Origin: Anthopleura xanthogrammica
Taxonomy: Eukaryota > Cnidaria > Anthozoa > Actiniaria > Actiniidae
Length of the DNA stretch: 64,000 nucleotides
Reading direction: 5' to 3'
NCBI GenBank assembly: GCA_964019055.1
Contig: OZ025209.1
Coordinates: forward strand, 11,255,981 to 11,319,980
Numbering within the stretch: position 1 is the stretch's first letter; the number at the start of each line of letters is the position of its first letter. This document shows positions 1 through 11,067 of the stretch, piece after piece. Both the position numbers and the translations under genes were made by a program. The notes under the pieces were generated by a model. The model made no database searches. It had not been told where the DNA came from and saw nothing but the letters and a program-made list of their open reading frames with translations.

Positions 1-563
1 AACAAGTTAAAAGGTTTTTTATGGCTCCGGTAACCCAAGCTAGACCAGAAAGCATTGCATGTGTTTACAACAACAACAACAACAACAGCAATTTATTTGC
101 ACTCTAAAGAAAATTTTAATGAGGAAAATTACATTGAATAACATCAAACATCGCAACAACAACAAAAAAACAGCAACTCTAATAGCTAGAAAGCTAGGCA
201 AGTTAGGAAGTTATGCAGCTAAGGCCAGGGAGTTTGTAGTTAAAGTTTATTTTAAAAAAGTACTCTATATGTAAGTGAGGTGATTATCAATGTATTGGGT
301 ATAATATTCATGTTTTTCAGTTATAAATAACAAAAATTTATATTTATTGTCATTTGTTTAGTGATATGATTTCTGTTAACTAACAAATCTATTGTGGTAT
401 GATACCGGTGCAATCATTTACAAAAAACATTCGGACAAGTGCTATATTTCGACAGCATATCCCTCATTGGAAGATAAATCACGAAAGCCTTGGGCGTAAG
501 TACTGCTATTGGTCAAACTATTCTGCACTCGAATCAACACGTATTTTCTTTTCTATTCTACAG

Positions 564-868
564 AGCATAAAGTGGCGATCACATGGCTAGCAACCCTGGG
601 TTATGTATTGACTGGCCTGGAATGGAGTAGTGTCTATCTCATCACCACTGAACTGTTCCCCACAGTTCTAAGGTAACGAAGGAGTATTCTCTATTGGATT
701 GCCAATCTTACATATTGAGTACGTGAGCCCCTATACTCTCAGATCAGGAGCCCACATCCATCTACTATATCTGTGATTCAGCATATTCCAAGATCAAAAG
801 CCAATTACTACTACCACCCGGTTGGCTCAGTTGGTTGAGCACTGGACCGACTTTCGAAGCTCCGGCGG

Positions 869-907
<39 letters not shown>

Positions 908-1803
908 GGTGCTGCCTTTGTAATAACATCTACAAATGGTTAGAACTTCAAGTGGCTCGGATGACCACGTAAAATGGCGGTCCCGTCTCTCCACACTACC
1001 TAACCTTGCATCGGAAGGACGTAAAAGAACCACTGAGGACGTAAAGAAAACCTGGCAGTGACCACCCTCAGTGTCTGGCCTTTACTAATGACTTCTTAAT
1101 GGGTTAATTGTGGGATGGGGATGGGGATTTTAAGGGGTTTAGAATTGGGACAATGTACCTCGAAGGGGACCCCGTGTCCTATTGTATATTATCAGCCTGC
1201 GGGCAAATTCTCAAATAAGAATAAAACTAGGAGGATCCATTTCTCATACTGGGTCTTTGAGCGACCATATTCTCAGTACAAGCCCATTACCAGGAACGTC
1301 TATCTAACATACTAGGCTTGTTGTTATTGTCTTTTGCAGGAACACAGCTCAGGGGACTGGTTCTACTGCTGCTCGAGTTGGTGGTATAGCAGCTCCATTT
1401 CTCTTGATGCTTGTAAGTAAATCATTGAGTTCGAATGTACTAATTAAGAGTAATTTTAAGACTGTATTTCTGCTGTTTGCTTTACTTTCAAACAATTGAC
1501 TGTTGGTAGTAGTATAGTATTGGTCAGTATTGTACTCTTTCTTCCCAGGCCCAGTTACCAGGCTCCAGCATCCATCTCCCCATGGCCATATTTGGAGTTT
1601 GCGCAATCGTTTGTGGGATATCATCACTATGGTTACCGGAGACTGCTCTGATAACCTTACACCAGACGATCGAGGAAGCTGAGGAAAGTATTGAAAGCTA
1701 TCGTATGCCTTTTCTAACTAGAAGAAAACGTCGTGAACTCGTCGTAGTTGATGAATATGAGACAGAGAAGCTTCGAGGACCGTCCAATAAAGATAAGGAA
1801 TAA
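564..1803 (+). CDS. SLC22-type transporter, copy 0 (3' part only)
   Basis: Last three coding exons of an SLC22-family (organic cation/carnitine type) solute carrier; the first six lie before the window. Exons are 564..672, 1340..1412 and 1549..1803 (stop TAA). Their lengths (109, 73, 255 nt), GT-AG borders and phases equal those of exons 7-9 in the four complete copies. They encode about 144 residues: the segment with the ELFPTVLR motif, the helix with RVGGIAAPF, and the last helix followed by a charged cytoplasmic tail. The window opens inside intron 6, which is nearly identical to intron 6 of copy 1 (compare 1-563 with 15990-16545), so these neighbours were duplicated or converted recently. 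Intron 7 is enlarged by a SINE. Family assignment is firm; substrate is unknown. Confidence 0.88.
814..1085 (+). mobile_element. tRNA-derived SINE in intron 7 of copy 0
   Basis: The stretch begins with a tRNA-like head: a good A box (GGCTCAGTTGGTTGAGC, from about 823) and a decayed B box near TTTCGAAGCTCC. A body follows containing ACCAACACTCAGGGTCTT and AACTGAGGAGAAGGTGCTGC, which I recall as the central domain of SINEs in cnidarian and some deuterostome genomes. It is absent from intron 7 of the other four copies, so it inserted after duplication. The 3' border is approximate. A real tRNA gene is excluded because the cloverleaf is not kept. Confidence 0.65.
1090..1339. other. rest of intron 7, copy 0
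   Basis: After the SINE the intron carries about 110 bp not seen in other copies, then returns to the shared intron-7 sequence with decayed minisatellite units (around 1230-1310) and the acceptor TCTTTTGCAG ending at 1339. No coding potential seen. Confidence 0.5.
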
Positions 1804-1984
1804 GATTACGAGAGTAGAACGCTCATTCTCCGGCAGATTAAGTGTACCAACAGCTTTCGGAAAATCGGGGGAAAAAAAAGTTTCGAGATTGATATTCTTG
1901 ATGTTACCTCCGTAATCACCGAAGGTTTGACTAGAACACTGATCATGAGACAAAGTTTTGTGATATAATAATCTACTTTTAAAG

Positions 1985-3045
1985 TTAAGGTGACTGACTA
2001 CTTTTGAACCGTTCAATTTGAGCCCACGATGTGCGCGCGCACAAAACATTTTATAACCGCATATTTAACAATTAGTCCTCGAGTCCGAATGGTCTACGAG
2101 TCAATAGCCCATTCGGCCGAATTAGTAAAAACCTACTAATCGGTCCAATAAAAGGATGCAAAAAGTTTTGGATTTTGCTTTAAATCTATATTTTTTGGTT
2201 TTCAAAACCGGCGCTTTTCGCGACTAGAGGTCTATCACTAATAGACCCCTAGTAGCTCAGCCAATCACAGGGCTCGATTGGTGATAGACCATTAGTAGGT
2301 TTTTTCTAAAAAGGTTTAGAACCATTTGAAATGAAACCCCACAACAACCTTCAAAGTTTTATTGAGGAACCATACACGTTTTGAACTTCAACAGGGCAAA
2401 AAAAAAAACGAATTTTGAACGGGACTCTATATTTTTCTTTGAAATTCCTTAAACAACAAGTAAAAATCAATCTTTTGAGAAAGTTTGAAAAAAACGTAAT
2501 TATTAGAACTTATTAAAAAAGCGTTTTATGTGTTTTCGTTGTCATCATTTGAGTACGATTTTCAGTTCATTGAGCTAACAAGAAGCTGAGTTTTTAGCTT
2601 ATTTTTAAAACTTTCTTCAAACTTTTTAGTTAGTCTTCAAAAATAATGTTTCAAGTAGATGTCCTGAGAAAATTCATTCCAGAGCTGATTTTTGTGTGTG
2701 CAAAGCTTGAATTACGCCATTTTTCTTTCGAAAACTTGTCACGATGGTTATATTCAAAATTCATTATCTCGAAAACGAGCTCGGGACACCCCATTTTTCT
2801 TTTCATTTTTGAAATCAGCGTTAAATTATGTGTAAAATTCTGTTCATAACTCAAAAATTTAAATAGCTCTGGAAGCAATTTTGTCAGGACATCTACTTTA
2901 AACATAATTTTCGAAGATTAACTAAAAATATTGGGGTTTTTGCTCTGTTAGAGTTCAAAACCTGTATGGTTCCTCAATAAAATTACGAAGTTTATTATGC
3001 GGTTTTGCGCGTTGCACGTTCAAAAGTAGTCAGTCACCTTAATTA
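1985..3045. mobile_element. 1.06-kb foldback element
   Basis: A long inverted repeat with nearly the whole length in its arms. The outer arms pair AAGGTGACTGACTACTTTTG (about 1987) with its complement ending near 3041. Middle arms pair TTTATTGAGGAACCATACA (about 2356) with 2965-2985. Inner arms pair the sequence around 2640-2710 with 2865-2930. Short ORFs on opposite strands near the centre encode similar N-termini (F-V-D-V-L) because of this symmetry, so they are not genes. A diverged relative lies in intron 5 of copy 1 (about 15450-15650). Foldback or MITE class; no transposase. Confidence 0.75.
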
Positions 3046-3059
3046 AATATCTTAATAAT

Positions 3060-3175
3060 CTTTTTGAAATATTTTTGCAACTTTTTTACATTGTTTTACA
3101 ACCTTTTAAATATTTGCCATTTAAAAGTCGTGAATCTTAAAATTATTGTTCTGCCTGTGTAAGGTGTCCATAACT
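3060..3175 (+). other. 3'-flank block shared by copies 0, 2 and 4
   Basis: AT-rich downstream sequence ending in TTCTGCCTGTGTAAGGTGT. Related blocks follow copy 2 (about 39340-39470) and copy 4 (about 63580-63730), with a CTGGTCTG(C/T)(C/T)TGTGTCA core. It marks type-B duplication units. No coding potential. Confidence 0.5.
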
Positions 3176-3235
3176 AGCAACATCCCTCTCCTAGAAGTGT
3201 GACGTCAATCGATTGAAAATACGAATTCCGGGTCT

Positions 3236-3687
3236 TAATAATATAGATGCAAAAATTTCTCACTTCTGATTGGTTTAAAGCAGTGCAGTTTCCCTGAAAC
3301 ACCAGTGCAAAAACGTGAAACACCAGTGCAAAAACCTGAAACACCGGTGCAAATTACATTTTCCGAAAACGGTCTTGAAACCAAATTTTTTTTGATTCTG
3401 CTGTTGATAACATTATCAAGCATCAAGACTATGCATTTTCTGATCGCGAAGGAACAAGTTTAAGCGGTGAAAACGGCTAAAAAGTTGGTGATTTTGTTTG
3501 TTTTTGAATAAATATTTTGTCGGTTTCAGTTGAAGAGCGCGCGCTGCTGACGCTATCTCACGTCATTGAGCGCGCGCTCAATGAGCTCTTGAAAAACACA
3601 CATTTGATCAACACTCTATGAATATTTATGAGCATGAATATTAATAAACAAGGAATTTTGGTTCGAAATTTTTGCATCTATATTATT
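3236..3687. mobile_element. TIR element X, first copy
   Basis: About 450 bp bounded by a 20-bp inverted repeat: AATATAGATGCAAAAATTTC near 3239 and its complement near 3666. The body contains three tandem units of GAAACACCAGTGCAAAAAC type and a GC-rich palindrome GAGCGCGCGCT...GAGCGCGCGCTC at about 3535-3580. A second copy lies at 4879-5276. No ORF of note. Non-autonomous DNA transposon by inference. Confidence 0.65.
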
Positions 3688-3690
3688 AGT

Positions 3691-3860
3691 ATAGGAAATC
3701 GCATGGTTTCGAGTGCACTTTGGAATAAATTTGCACGAGCGGGTTTTCAAAGAGCTCAAAATTGCACGAGCCCGATAGGGCGAGTGCTATTTGAGCTTTT
3801 TGAAAACCCGCGAGTGCAAATTTATTCCAAAGTGCACGAGAAAACCATGCGATTTCCTAT
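3691..3860. mobile_element. foldback MITE Y, first copy
   Basis: An almost perfect 170-bp hairpin. ATAGGAAATCGCATGGTTT at the left end is the complement of the right end, and the arms run to a short loop around GCCCGATAGGGC. Related hairpins are at 5286-5395 and 33296-33454. No coding potential; the ORF crossing it is an artefact. Confidence 0.8.
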
Positions 3861-4764
3861 GGGAGGTTTCACGCATGACGTATTTCCGGTGGCAAATAGA
3901 AGCTGGCCGTCAAATTTTGTCAGTCCTGGTTGCAAAAGACGGCAAATTTGTTCTTGTAAAGTCTATAGAATTTTGCAAAAAACATAAGTTTAAAATACTT
4001 GTGTGGTTTTCATTTTATTATTTTCGAAAAGCGAAAAGCACGTTTGAGCTATCACTGAAAGCACAGAAGTCATGTCTGTCTTTAAGTTAACCAAATCAAT
4101 TTTTCGTCTTCACCAAAAGAAGATTTGCGAAGCCATTTTGTGGTTGTAGCTCTGAGAAGAAGTGGCTTAAAGACCAGAAAAACTTTATTGCACTGCAAAA
4201 TAGTCCTTCAGTTCCATAGAAAACACTTCATAGAAGGTACATTCATTGATGTTAACTAAGATTTTCTAAAAAAATCGACACAAAAATGAGTAAAACTCTC
4301 GATACGGTAGCGCAAAAGAGGGTCGCCATTTTGAGATATTGAGATATTTGGACAGAAATACTTGAACTGTGGTTGTTTTTTGATGTTCTTACTACATTTT
4401 ACACTTTGATCATCTTTTTCTTCGTTACTAGCAAGAGAAAAGCGATATTTGACGTTTTGAGTTTTTGTTTTTCAATCCCATTTCAAGTAAAAAAGACTAA
4501 ATTTGCATAGCTTTCCAATAAAATTTGACGGCCAGCGAACCGCTCGCGCGAGGTTGTGACGTCAAAAAAAGATTCCATGAAATCTCCCATACAAAACGAA
4601 AAGCAGTTCTATTAAGATTTTTCTTATTTTTTCTTTATGACAGGATTTGTTGTACAAAAGTCTAACTGTTTCAGGGAGAGGTTAAATCATTGAGTATGTT
4701 TTTTTGCTTTATTTTAGCGGTGTTTTTGAGCAGTTGGACCGAGAAATACGTCATGAATTAACAG

Positions 4765-4872
4765 CTCTATACTGGATCTGTGAGGCAACATATTCCTAGA
4801 TCAGTAGCCCATTACGAGCATCCATCTCCAATACTGGGTCTATGACTCAGCATATCCCCAGATCAGCTCAAC
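4765..4872 (+). repeat. isolated patch of the intron-7 minisatellite
   Basis: Two units of a roughly 57-bp sequence (GATCAGTAGCCCATTACGAG, ATCCATCTCCAATACTGGGT, CAGCATATCCCCAGATCAG). This is the sequence arrayed inside intron 7 of all the transporter copies. Here no transporter exon is adjacent. It could be a relic of a lost copy or a repeat in its own right. Confidence 0.6.
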
Positions 4873-4878
4873 TACGGT

Positions 4879-5276
4879 CATAATAATAAACATGAAAAAA
4901 TTACTCGAATTTGATTGGCTTAGAGCAGTGCAGTTCAAGTGTAACACAGTGCAAAAATCTGTAACACATGCGGTGCAAATTACATTTTCCGAAAACGGTC
5001 TTGAAACCAAACTTTTTTTGATTCTGCTGTTGATAACATTATTAAGCATCGAGACTATGCATTTTCCGATATCAAAGGAAAAAGTTTAAGCGGTGAAAAC
5101 GGCTAAAAAGTTGGTGATTTTGTTTGTTTTTGAATAAATTTTTTGTCGGTTTCAGTCAAAGAGCGCGCGCTGCTGATGCTATCTCACGTCACTGAGCGCG
5201 CGCTCAGAGTTTTTCTTAACATTTTCAATGTCGGACGGTAAAGTTTGTAAGGTTTTTAATTTCATGTATATTATTA
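4879..5276. mobile_element. TIR element X, second copy
   Basis: About 400 bp. Over most of its length it matches 3236-3687 (shared stretches around TTCCGAAAACGGTCTTGAAA, TAAGCGGTGAAAACGGCTAA and the GAGCGCGCGCT palindrome). Ends are inverted repeats of AATAATAAACATGAAAAAAT type. It is followed within a few bases by a Y hairpin, as is the first copy. Confidence 0.6.
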
Positions 5277-5285
5277 ACAAGTAAT

Positions 5286-5395
5286 CTCGTTCAATTTGGG
5301 ATAATTCGCACTCGTGTTTTTTTCAAAGAGCTCAAATTGCACTCGACTTTGAAAAACACACTCGTGCACATTAATCCCAAATTGAACTCGAAACC
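5286..5395. mobile_element. foldback MITE Y, second copy
   Basis: Hairpin whose left arm TCGTTCAATTTGGGATAA pairs with the complement near 5370-5390, with TTTTTTCAAAG and CTTTGAAAAACA as inner arms. It is a shortened, diverged relative of 3691-3860. Confidence 0.6.
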
Positions 5396-5654
5396 ATATG
5401 ATAACCTATACTAACTTCATGTAGAGGACAAAATAGAGTACAAACACTAAAAGTGTACATGCAACTTATATAAATAATACTAAATAGTGATATTTTATGC
5501 TAATTCTATTGTCTTCTATTGTTTAATTAGTACTTTTTAGTACTAAATAGTGATAAGTTTTGCACGCTTTTATCTAGTAGACCTTTTTGCTCTATCACTA
5601 TTTTCGACTTCGTGCGCTTCAAAAACAATTATAGCTGAGGTTAAAGGTTCTACG

Positions 5655-7335
5655 GAATTTGAACATCTTTAGAATTTGAACACGAGATGCTTGTATTTCA
5701 TTGATGTTGAACAATAGTTGTAGTCAGATTATAATTCCAACATACGTAATATATAGATTTAGGCACTGCCTAAAAGCGGAGCTCCCATAAATAGTATATT
5801 TATTGCTAAAAACGTGACAATTGTGTGACGCGGCATAACGCTGGTTATAGCGTTACCACTTCGTTTGATTTTACCAGAATCCAGGAGGAAAAACTAAAAG
5901 AAAAACCATTATTTTAAGCCTTCAAAAGCATTACAAAACTTTTCAATTCGAAGAAAAATAATTATAGATTGTACAACATATGAATACATGTATAGAACAA
6001 AGGATTTCATTCAGCAAATCTTAGTAATCAAAGTTGTAAGTTTTTTAGGTGGAAAGTGAACTACACTGAAAATTGTCGAAAAATATTACTGATAAGCTTA
6101 AGCTTACATTCACTTGAACTTCACATGTAAAAAGAGACATATTCATTAATGCAAGATAATAATTTTCTTTGTTAGTAAGTTGGTCTTTGAAAAGTTTTTT
6201 TTTCAGATTATCGAGCGAAATATCTTACAAAAAAAATAAGCTTATTTATAAAGAAAAACAAGCTCATCATTTTTGCGATTGTGTAATAGTAATAGCTGGA
6301 AAAGCCCGATAAATAGCAAATATTTGGTGTGATATGTATTCCTTTTTCATATTTCATTCAACATTAAAATAAATTATCTATAAAAATGTCAAAATATTCA
6401 TATGATTATGAAACTGGAATCTTGTTTTGACTTCGCGTGAGGTTCGCTGGCCGTCAAATATATTTTTTCAAAGAACCAAGTCTTTTTACTAAGTCTTAGC
6501 CTTTTTTCTTGAAATGGGATCAAAAACAAAAATTCAAAGCTTCAAATATCGCTTTTTTGGTTCACAAGTAATGAAGAAAAAGATGATAAAAATCTAGAAT
6601 GCAGTAAAAACGACAAACTATCCAAGTTTTTCTGACAATGTTTGCCGAACCAAAGTCCTTGGCTTGTCTGAGAGTTTCTCCAGCTAGTTTACGAAATATT
6701 AGTTAACATTAATGAATTTACCTTCTATGAAGTGTTTTCTACGGAGCTGAAATATTATTCTTGCAGTATAATCAGGTTTTTCTGGTCTACAGGCCACTTT
6801 TTCTCTCACTGAAGTTTCAGTCACGAAACTTCATCGTAAGATTAAGAATCTTCCCTCGCTTTCCCTCGCTAAATCTTCTTTACCAAGTCGCTAAAGTCGA
6901 AAAATTGTTTTTGTTCACTTTAAGACAGACATGACTTCGATTAAACGTATTTTTCGCATTGCAAAAATAAGAAAAAATACTTCTTGATCCATCTTTCAGT
7001 ACATTATTGCAATTTTTCTGTGCATTTGTGAGTAAGCAAAGCGCGCGGGAACCCTGTGCAAAGTGGTACACGGACGGACGTATGTATGTATGTATGTATG
7101 TATGTGTGTATGTATGTATGTATGTATGTATGTACGTATGTATGTACGTATGTATGTATGTATGGACAAGGTGATGACGTAATCAAGCCATGAAAAATCA
7201 ACTCGATGGGTTACCATTTCTTCTTAAGTATGGTGCTCCGCTATTAAGTGTTGTGCATTGGTATGGCCCGACTCGTCGTTAATCACAACAATGAAATACA
7301 ACCTGGAAGCATCTTTTGTTCAAATTCTAAAGATG
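5655..7335. mobile_element. MITE interrupted by a second element
   Basis: Ends are inverted repeats around CATCTTTAGAATTTGAACA (5663 and complement ending near 7334). The same ends, with only about 110 bp between them, form a compact element at 49578-49760. Here the two halves are separated by about 1.49 kb (roughly 5760-7250), which has its own inverted ends: AAAAGCGGAGCTCCCAT near 5772 and ATGGTGCTCCGCTATT near 7229. The order is therefore one element inserted inside another. No transposase ORF. Confidence 0.6.
7079..7163 (+). repeat. (TATG)n microsatellite
   Basis: About 21 units of GTAT/TATG with a few interruptions (TGTG, TACG). The IHTY-repeat reading frames on the minus strand are its translation and are not genes. 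Confidence 0.9.
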
Positions 7336-7440
7336 TCCAAAGTTCAACAGGGCCCAACTAACATGCTGGAAAGTGTGTCATTTGATAACTTGACCCAACA
7401 AATTTTGATCTAAATATTTGACTCAATGCATGGGGGCATC
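7336..7440. other. no recognisable feature
   Basis: Short unique stretch between the nested MITEs and the putative first exon; nothing identified. Confidence 0.4.
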
Positions 7441-7597
7441 CGAAATCCATTGATCCAGAACAGACCCTGATCACCGCCCTCTTTCACTGATTCTAGTTTG
7501 ACTGCAACGATCGCGTGCAGACATCTGTTTGTGTAATCGTGTACTTGAAAAGGTACAGTACTGTCTAAGAACTTCAAATACTGGATATATATCACAG
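7440..7597 (+). promoter_or_regulatory. putative non-coding first exon of copy 1
   Basis: This block resembles 39985-40131, which lies at the same relative place upstream of copy 3: both contain CAGAC(A/G)TCTGTT, TAATCGTGT, AAAAGGTA and then GATAT...CACAG or CGCAG followed by a consensus donor GTAAG(G/A)ATGAATAACC. The best donor is at 7598. A fitting acceptor is TTTAG at 11271-11273, 48 bp before the start codon of copy 1 and conserved in copy 3. I infer a 5' UTR exon joined over a 3.7-kb intron. The transcription start is not visible. Confidence 0.4.
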
Positions 7598-7825
7598 GTA
7601 AGGATGAATAACCAACATTGGTAGGAAGAGATTGGTTTTTTAATTATTTAATTGGTTATAATGATATGGTATATGGTATATATGATATATGGTATGGCTA
7701 AGAAGCCTCGTGCAGTATTGAAAATGTCTCGTTCATTGGACGGTCAGCGCGTGCGTGTATCTGTGAACAAAACACGAACTCACGGTCTCTAAACCTTTTA
7801 ATATTCAATCTAAATTCACTGAGAA

Positions 7826-9430
7826 TTCAAGTGAATTTCAATTTGGATTTAGAAAAAACCGATCAACCGAGCAATCAATCGTAGAAATAACTGAATGCCT
7901 AAAAAATCAATAGACAACAACCTATTTACGTGCGGCATTTTTTTAGATTTTGCGAAAGCATTTGATACCGTCAACCACCAGATTCTTCTTAACAAACTAC
8001 AAAAGTATGGCATAAAGGGGATTCCCCTTCAATGGTTTACTGATTACCTAACAAATAGAAAACAATATGTGGAACTAGATGCTAAATCAAGTATCAAAAC
8101 AGTAACATGTGGAATTCCTCAGGGGAGTTCGCTAGGTCCATTGTTGTTCTTAATATATATAAATGACATAACAAGTTGTTCAGAAAAACTGTCCTTTAGA
8201 ATATTCGCTGATGATACGAATATCTTTGCATCATCATCGAATTTAGCAGATCTAGAATACTTAGTCAATTGTGAGTTGACTAAGGTTGTTGAATGGTGCA
8301 ATACAAATCGACTATCAATAAACATTCAAAAAACTAACTTTATGATTATTAAATCTACACATAAGAGACTAACACAAAACGTGATATAAAAATTCCAAAC
8401 AAAGAGGGCTCATCTATTTCTATTGAAAAGAAAAACCACATTAAATACCTAGGAGTAATGATCGATGATAGTCTATCATGGAAATTCCACATCTCTTTCA
8501 TTTGCTCACGCCTATCAAGAAATGCTGGAGTTTTCCTAAAGTTGAGACACTATCTCTCTCTTATACAACTGAAACAACTTTACTACAGCCTTGTTTACCC
8601 TTATCTAACCTATGCGATAGTTGCATGGGGAAGTTCATATAAAACCCAATTAAAAAAAATTCAAGTTAAACAAAACCACATCATTAGAATAATTTTCTTT
8701 GCTACACTATATGGTAAAAATACTGATAGTGCTCTTCCATTAATCAATCTTTTAGACCTTCTAACTATACTCAACATCTTTAAATTCACTAAAATCACTA
8801 AAATTTATCCACCAGTGGGTAACTAAGCAGCTTCCATCAGTCTTTGATAACTATTTCCAATTTTCTAAGAGCATTCATAGCTATAACACTAGGTATGCCT
8901 CAAACAATAACCTTCTCAAGCAAAAAGTTAAAACAAATATTGGCAAACAAACAATTAGTGCTCTTGCACCAGATCTATGGAAAGAAATTCCAACTGAAAC
9001 CAAATTAGTTACAAAACCCTTCGCTTTTAAAAAAAAGGTTAAGGAGCATTTGCTGCAAAGCCAATGCCCCTCATCTTCGAATTAACTACCAAAACAATTA
9101 TATATGATATAAATATTATAAATACAACTATAAATATATACTCAAGATTAGTTGCTTTACACATGGCTAGATTTATTTATTCGTATTATTTCATATTATT
9201 TAGTATCGTAATTAATATTTTTGTACCGCTCTTGATAAAACAATTACAAATGACAGTGTCTAACTCGAAAACTAAGTGTTAATTTAGACACTGACATTCC
9301 AAAAATTTACTAATATCAAAAATATACGAAAAGAAAAATGTAATTAAATGATTAATTTGTAATTAGAACATAAGTATTTAAAAATGTAAAAAGAATGTAA
9401 ATAAAAAGTATTGTATTGTATTGTATTGAG
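7826..9430 (+). mobile_element. 5'-truncated non-LTR retrotransposon (CR1/jockey type)
   Basis: Remnant of a LINE: the 3' half of reverse transcriptase, a C-terminal domain, an AT-rich 3' UTR and a tail of TATTG units (about 9408-9429). It lies inside the putative 5' UTR intron of copy 1. The 5' end is cut off upstream of the FGFRKNRST motif (about 7841), as is usual for target-primed insertion. Confidence 0.85.
7841..9084 (+). pseudogene. reverse transcriptase fragment, frameshifted
   Basis: Reading in order: QFGFRKNRSTEQS (about 7838-7876), then a frameshift into an open frame at 7895-8389 with FLDFAKAFDTVNH, GIPQGSSLGP and the catalytic FADDT motif. A stop at 8387 and a shift lead to 8400-8826 (KYLGVMIDDSLSW, VYPYLTYAIVAWG), and a further shift to the C-terminal part ending near 9084. 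At least three frame breaks make it non-functional. The motif order is that of LINE reverse transcriptases of the CR1/jockey group; clade is not resolved. Confidence 0.88.
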
Positions 9431-10928
9431 ATACAGAACCTTTGCGAAAACTTTGTAAGTCGTCCAGCTAGAATTTCTTTGCTCAAGCTTTCTAATTCTT
9501 CACTTTGATATCTCAAGTGCAACCATTCTAGATTTAAAATAGATAAATACATAGATTTAGCGATAGTTTCATTCAATAGTTCATTATTTTTCATAAAAAA
9601 ACCGTTTTAGTTATTACAAAGCTACAACTACAAACGTGTGTTTTCAAACAAATTACAGAAAAAAGAGACATATTATCAATACTGGCAAACCGACCATAAT
9701 CGGACATTTTGATGAAGAAGTCGTTGTGTGATGTTGTGATGTAATCTCGTTAAAGCACTGTCACTGGCGGATGACGTGACGTATAGCAAAATCACGTGAT
9801 TGATTTTAGCCAATCGCGCGCGTGGTTTTGGTACAGTGAATGAAGATTGAAAACTAGACGCTCTTGGAGTGTTCACTGGGTTGCCTGTGCAAGTATTCTA
9901 GGGCTCAATGGGCTCAATTTCGCACAAACGTTTTCCTCGATCCTGCTTTGATTACGTTACTAACGCGTTTTAACGAGTATTAAGTTACTTGTTAACCTAG
10001 ACTACCTTAAAGACTCGCATGTTTATAACTATATCTTTTTAATCGCACACAATTCCCCATCGAATAAGGTCATGACCGCGTTTGAGTCTGTGGACGGCTA
10101 ATTTTGGCGGCTGTTTAAGATAAATACTTTATCCAGGTCATCTAAGTCAATATTATCAAGTTTATTTGCTGGCAAAGACTATTTAGAGAGCATTTTTAAA
10201 AGATCCGCGAAAGAAAAATATTCGAATAACCGGCCATTTATGAAAAGCCTGGGATCAAAAACCTCGGTTTCTATGGAAAGGGAGGCTTGGCTACAATAGC
10301 TTTTAAAATGGCTGTTGTTTACGAGCAAACGCTCGTAAAATTTGGCAGTTTCTCGGCATATGCGTAAAATCATGGCATACAAATCACCCCAAAATATCGA
10401 CTGTTAGATGTTTGTAAATACAAAAGCAAGATGTGTATTTCAATATAAACAGAGGAAAATCCCGATGTACAAGTTTTTTCTGGACGATGGAGAGTCACAA
10501 GGAGACGATTTACTGCTTACTCTGGCATATTATATACATTGAGTGGCCATTTTTACCGCGAATTCACCTGAAAAATATCGCATAGAAAATATCACGGATA
10601 TGACCTCCGATTGTGTGCGATCAAGTATCCAAAATCCCTCATTTATATCTCTTTGTAAGTAGTTTGAGCGTGCCTATAAAAAAGCTAGACTTTCGCAAAG
10701 TCCGCGCCATATTTTACCGACCTATATTTTGGTCGGAGGTGTGTCAATACGGCAATCAGCCAAACAAAACGCGTAGCCTTATGTGATGTCATACGTCATA
10801 CATTTGTCTGGTTTCGAATAGACCTAATAGTTATGTGAAAGATAAAAGACCGAGCAAAGACAAATACCTCATGCTCAATATCAAGTGATTAATTCTGTCA
10901 ACATTTATGTAATCATTAGCCATTGTTA
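9431..10928. other. repeat-rich non-coding stretch
   Basis: No convincing gene. 9852-9892 (TAGACGCTCTTGGAGTGTTC...) recurs at 48312-48352. The following part (AACGCGTTTTAACGAGTATT) recurs there in looser form and, inverted, at about 57580-57640. The stretch 10650-10905 recurs inverted at about 50885-51090 (GCTCAAACTACTTA; GAGCATGAGGTATTTGTC). These look like ends of dispersed elements whose borders I could not fix. Confidence 0.45.
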
Positions 10929-11002
10929 TCATGATGATGATGATGATGATGATGATAATGATGAGGATGATGATAATGATGAGGATGATGATGATGATGA
11001 GG

Positions 11003-11067
<65 letters not shown>
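10929..11067 (+). repeat. (GAT)n microsatellite
   Basis: About 46 units of GAT with interruptions (AAT, GAG). Poly-Asp and poly-Ile frames here are translations of the repeat. Confidence 0.92.

Larger units (their letters stand above)
3990..6990. repeat. long-range inverted repeat, arms about 3990-4575 and 6425-6990
   Basis: About 560-bp diverged arms in opposite orientation: for example GAAGTCATGTCTGTCTTTAA (about 4068) pairs with the complement near 6922-6940, and CGGCCAGCGAACC (about 4530) with GGTTCGCTGGCCG (about 6440). The arms enclose about 1.85 kb holding a minisatellite patch and the second X and Y elements. Best explained by two copies of one repeat inserted in opposite directions. 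Confidence 0.65.

Noticed and set aside
823..900. tRNA gene
   Set aside because: The A box is good, but the B box and stem pairing have decayed and the sequence continues into a SINE body.
2646..2905. Two overlapping ORFs on opposite strands with similar N-termini
   Set aside because: The similarity follows from the inverted repeat symmetry of the foldback element.
7895..8389. A working reverse transcriptase
   Set aside because: It lacks the N-terminal half of the domain and is followed by further frame breaks; it is a truncated LINE copy.
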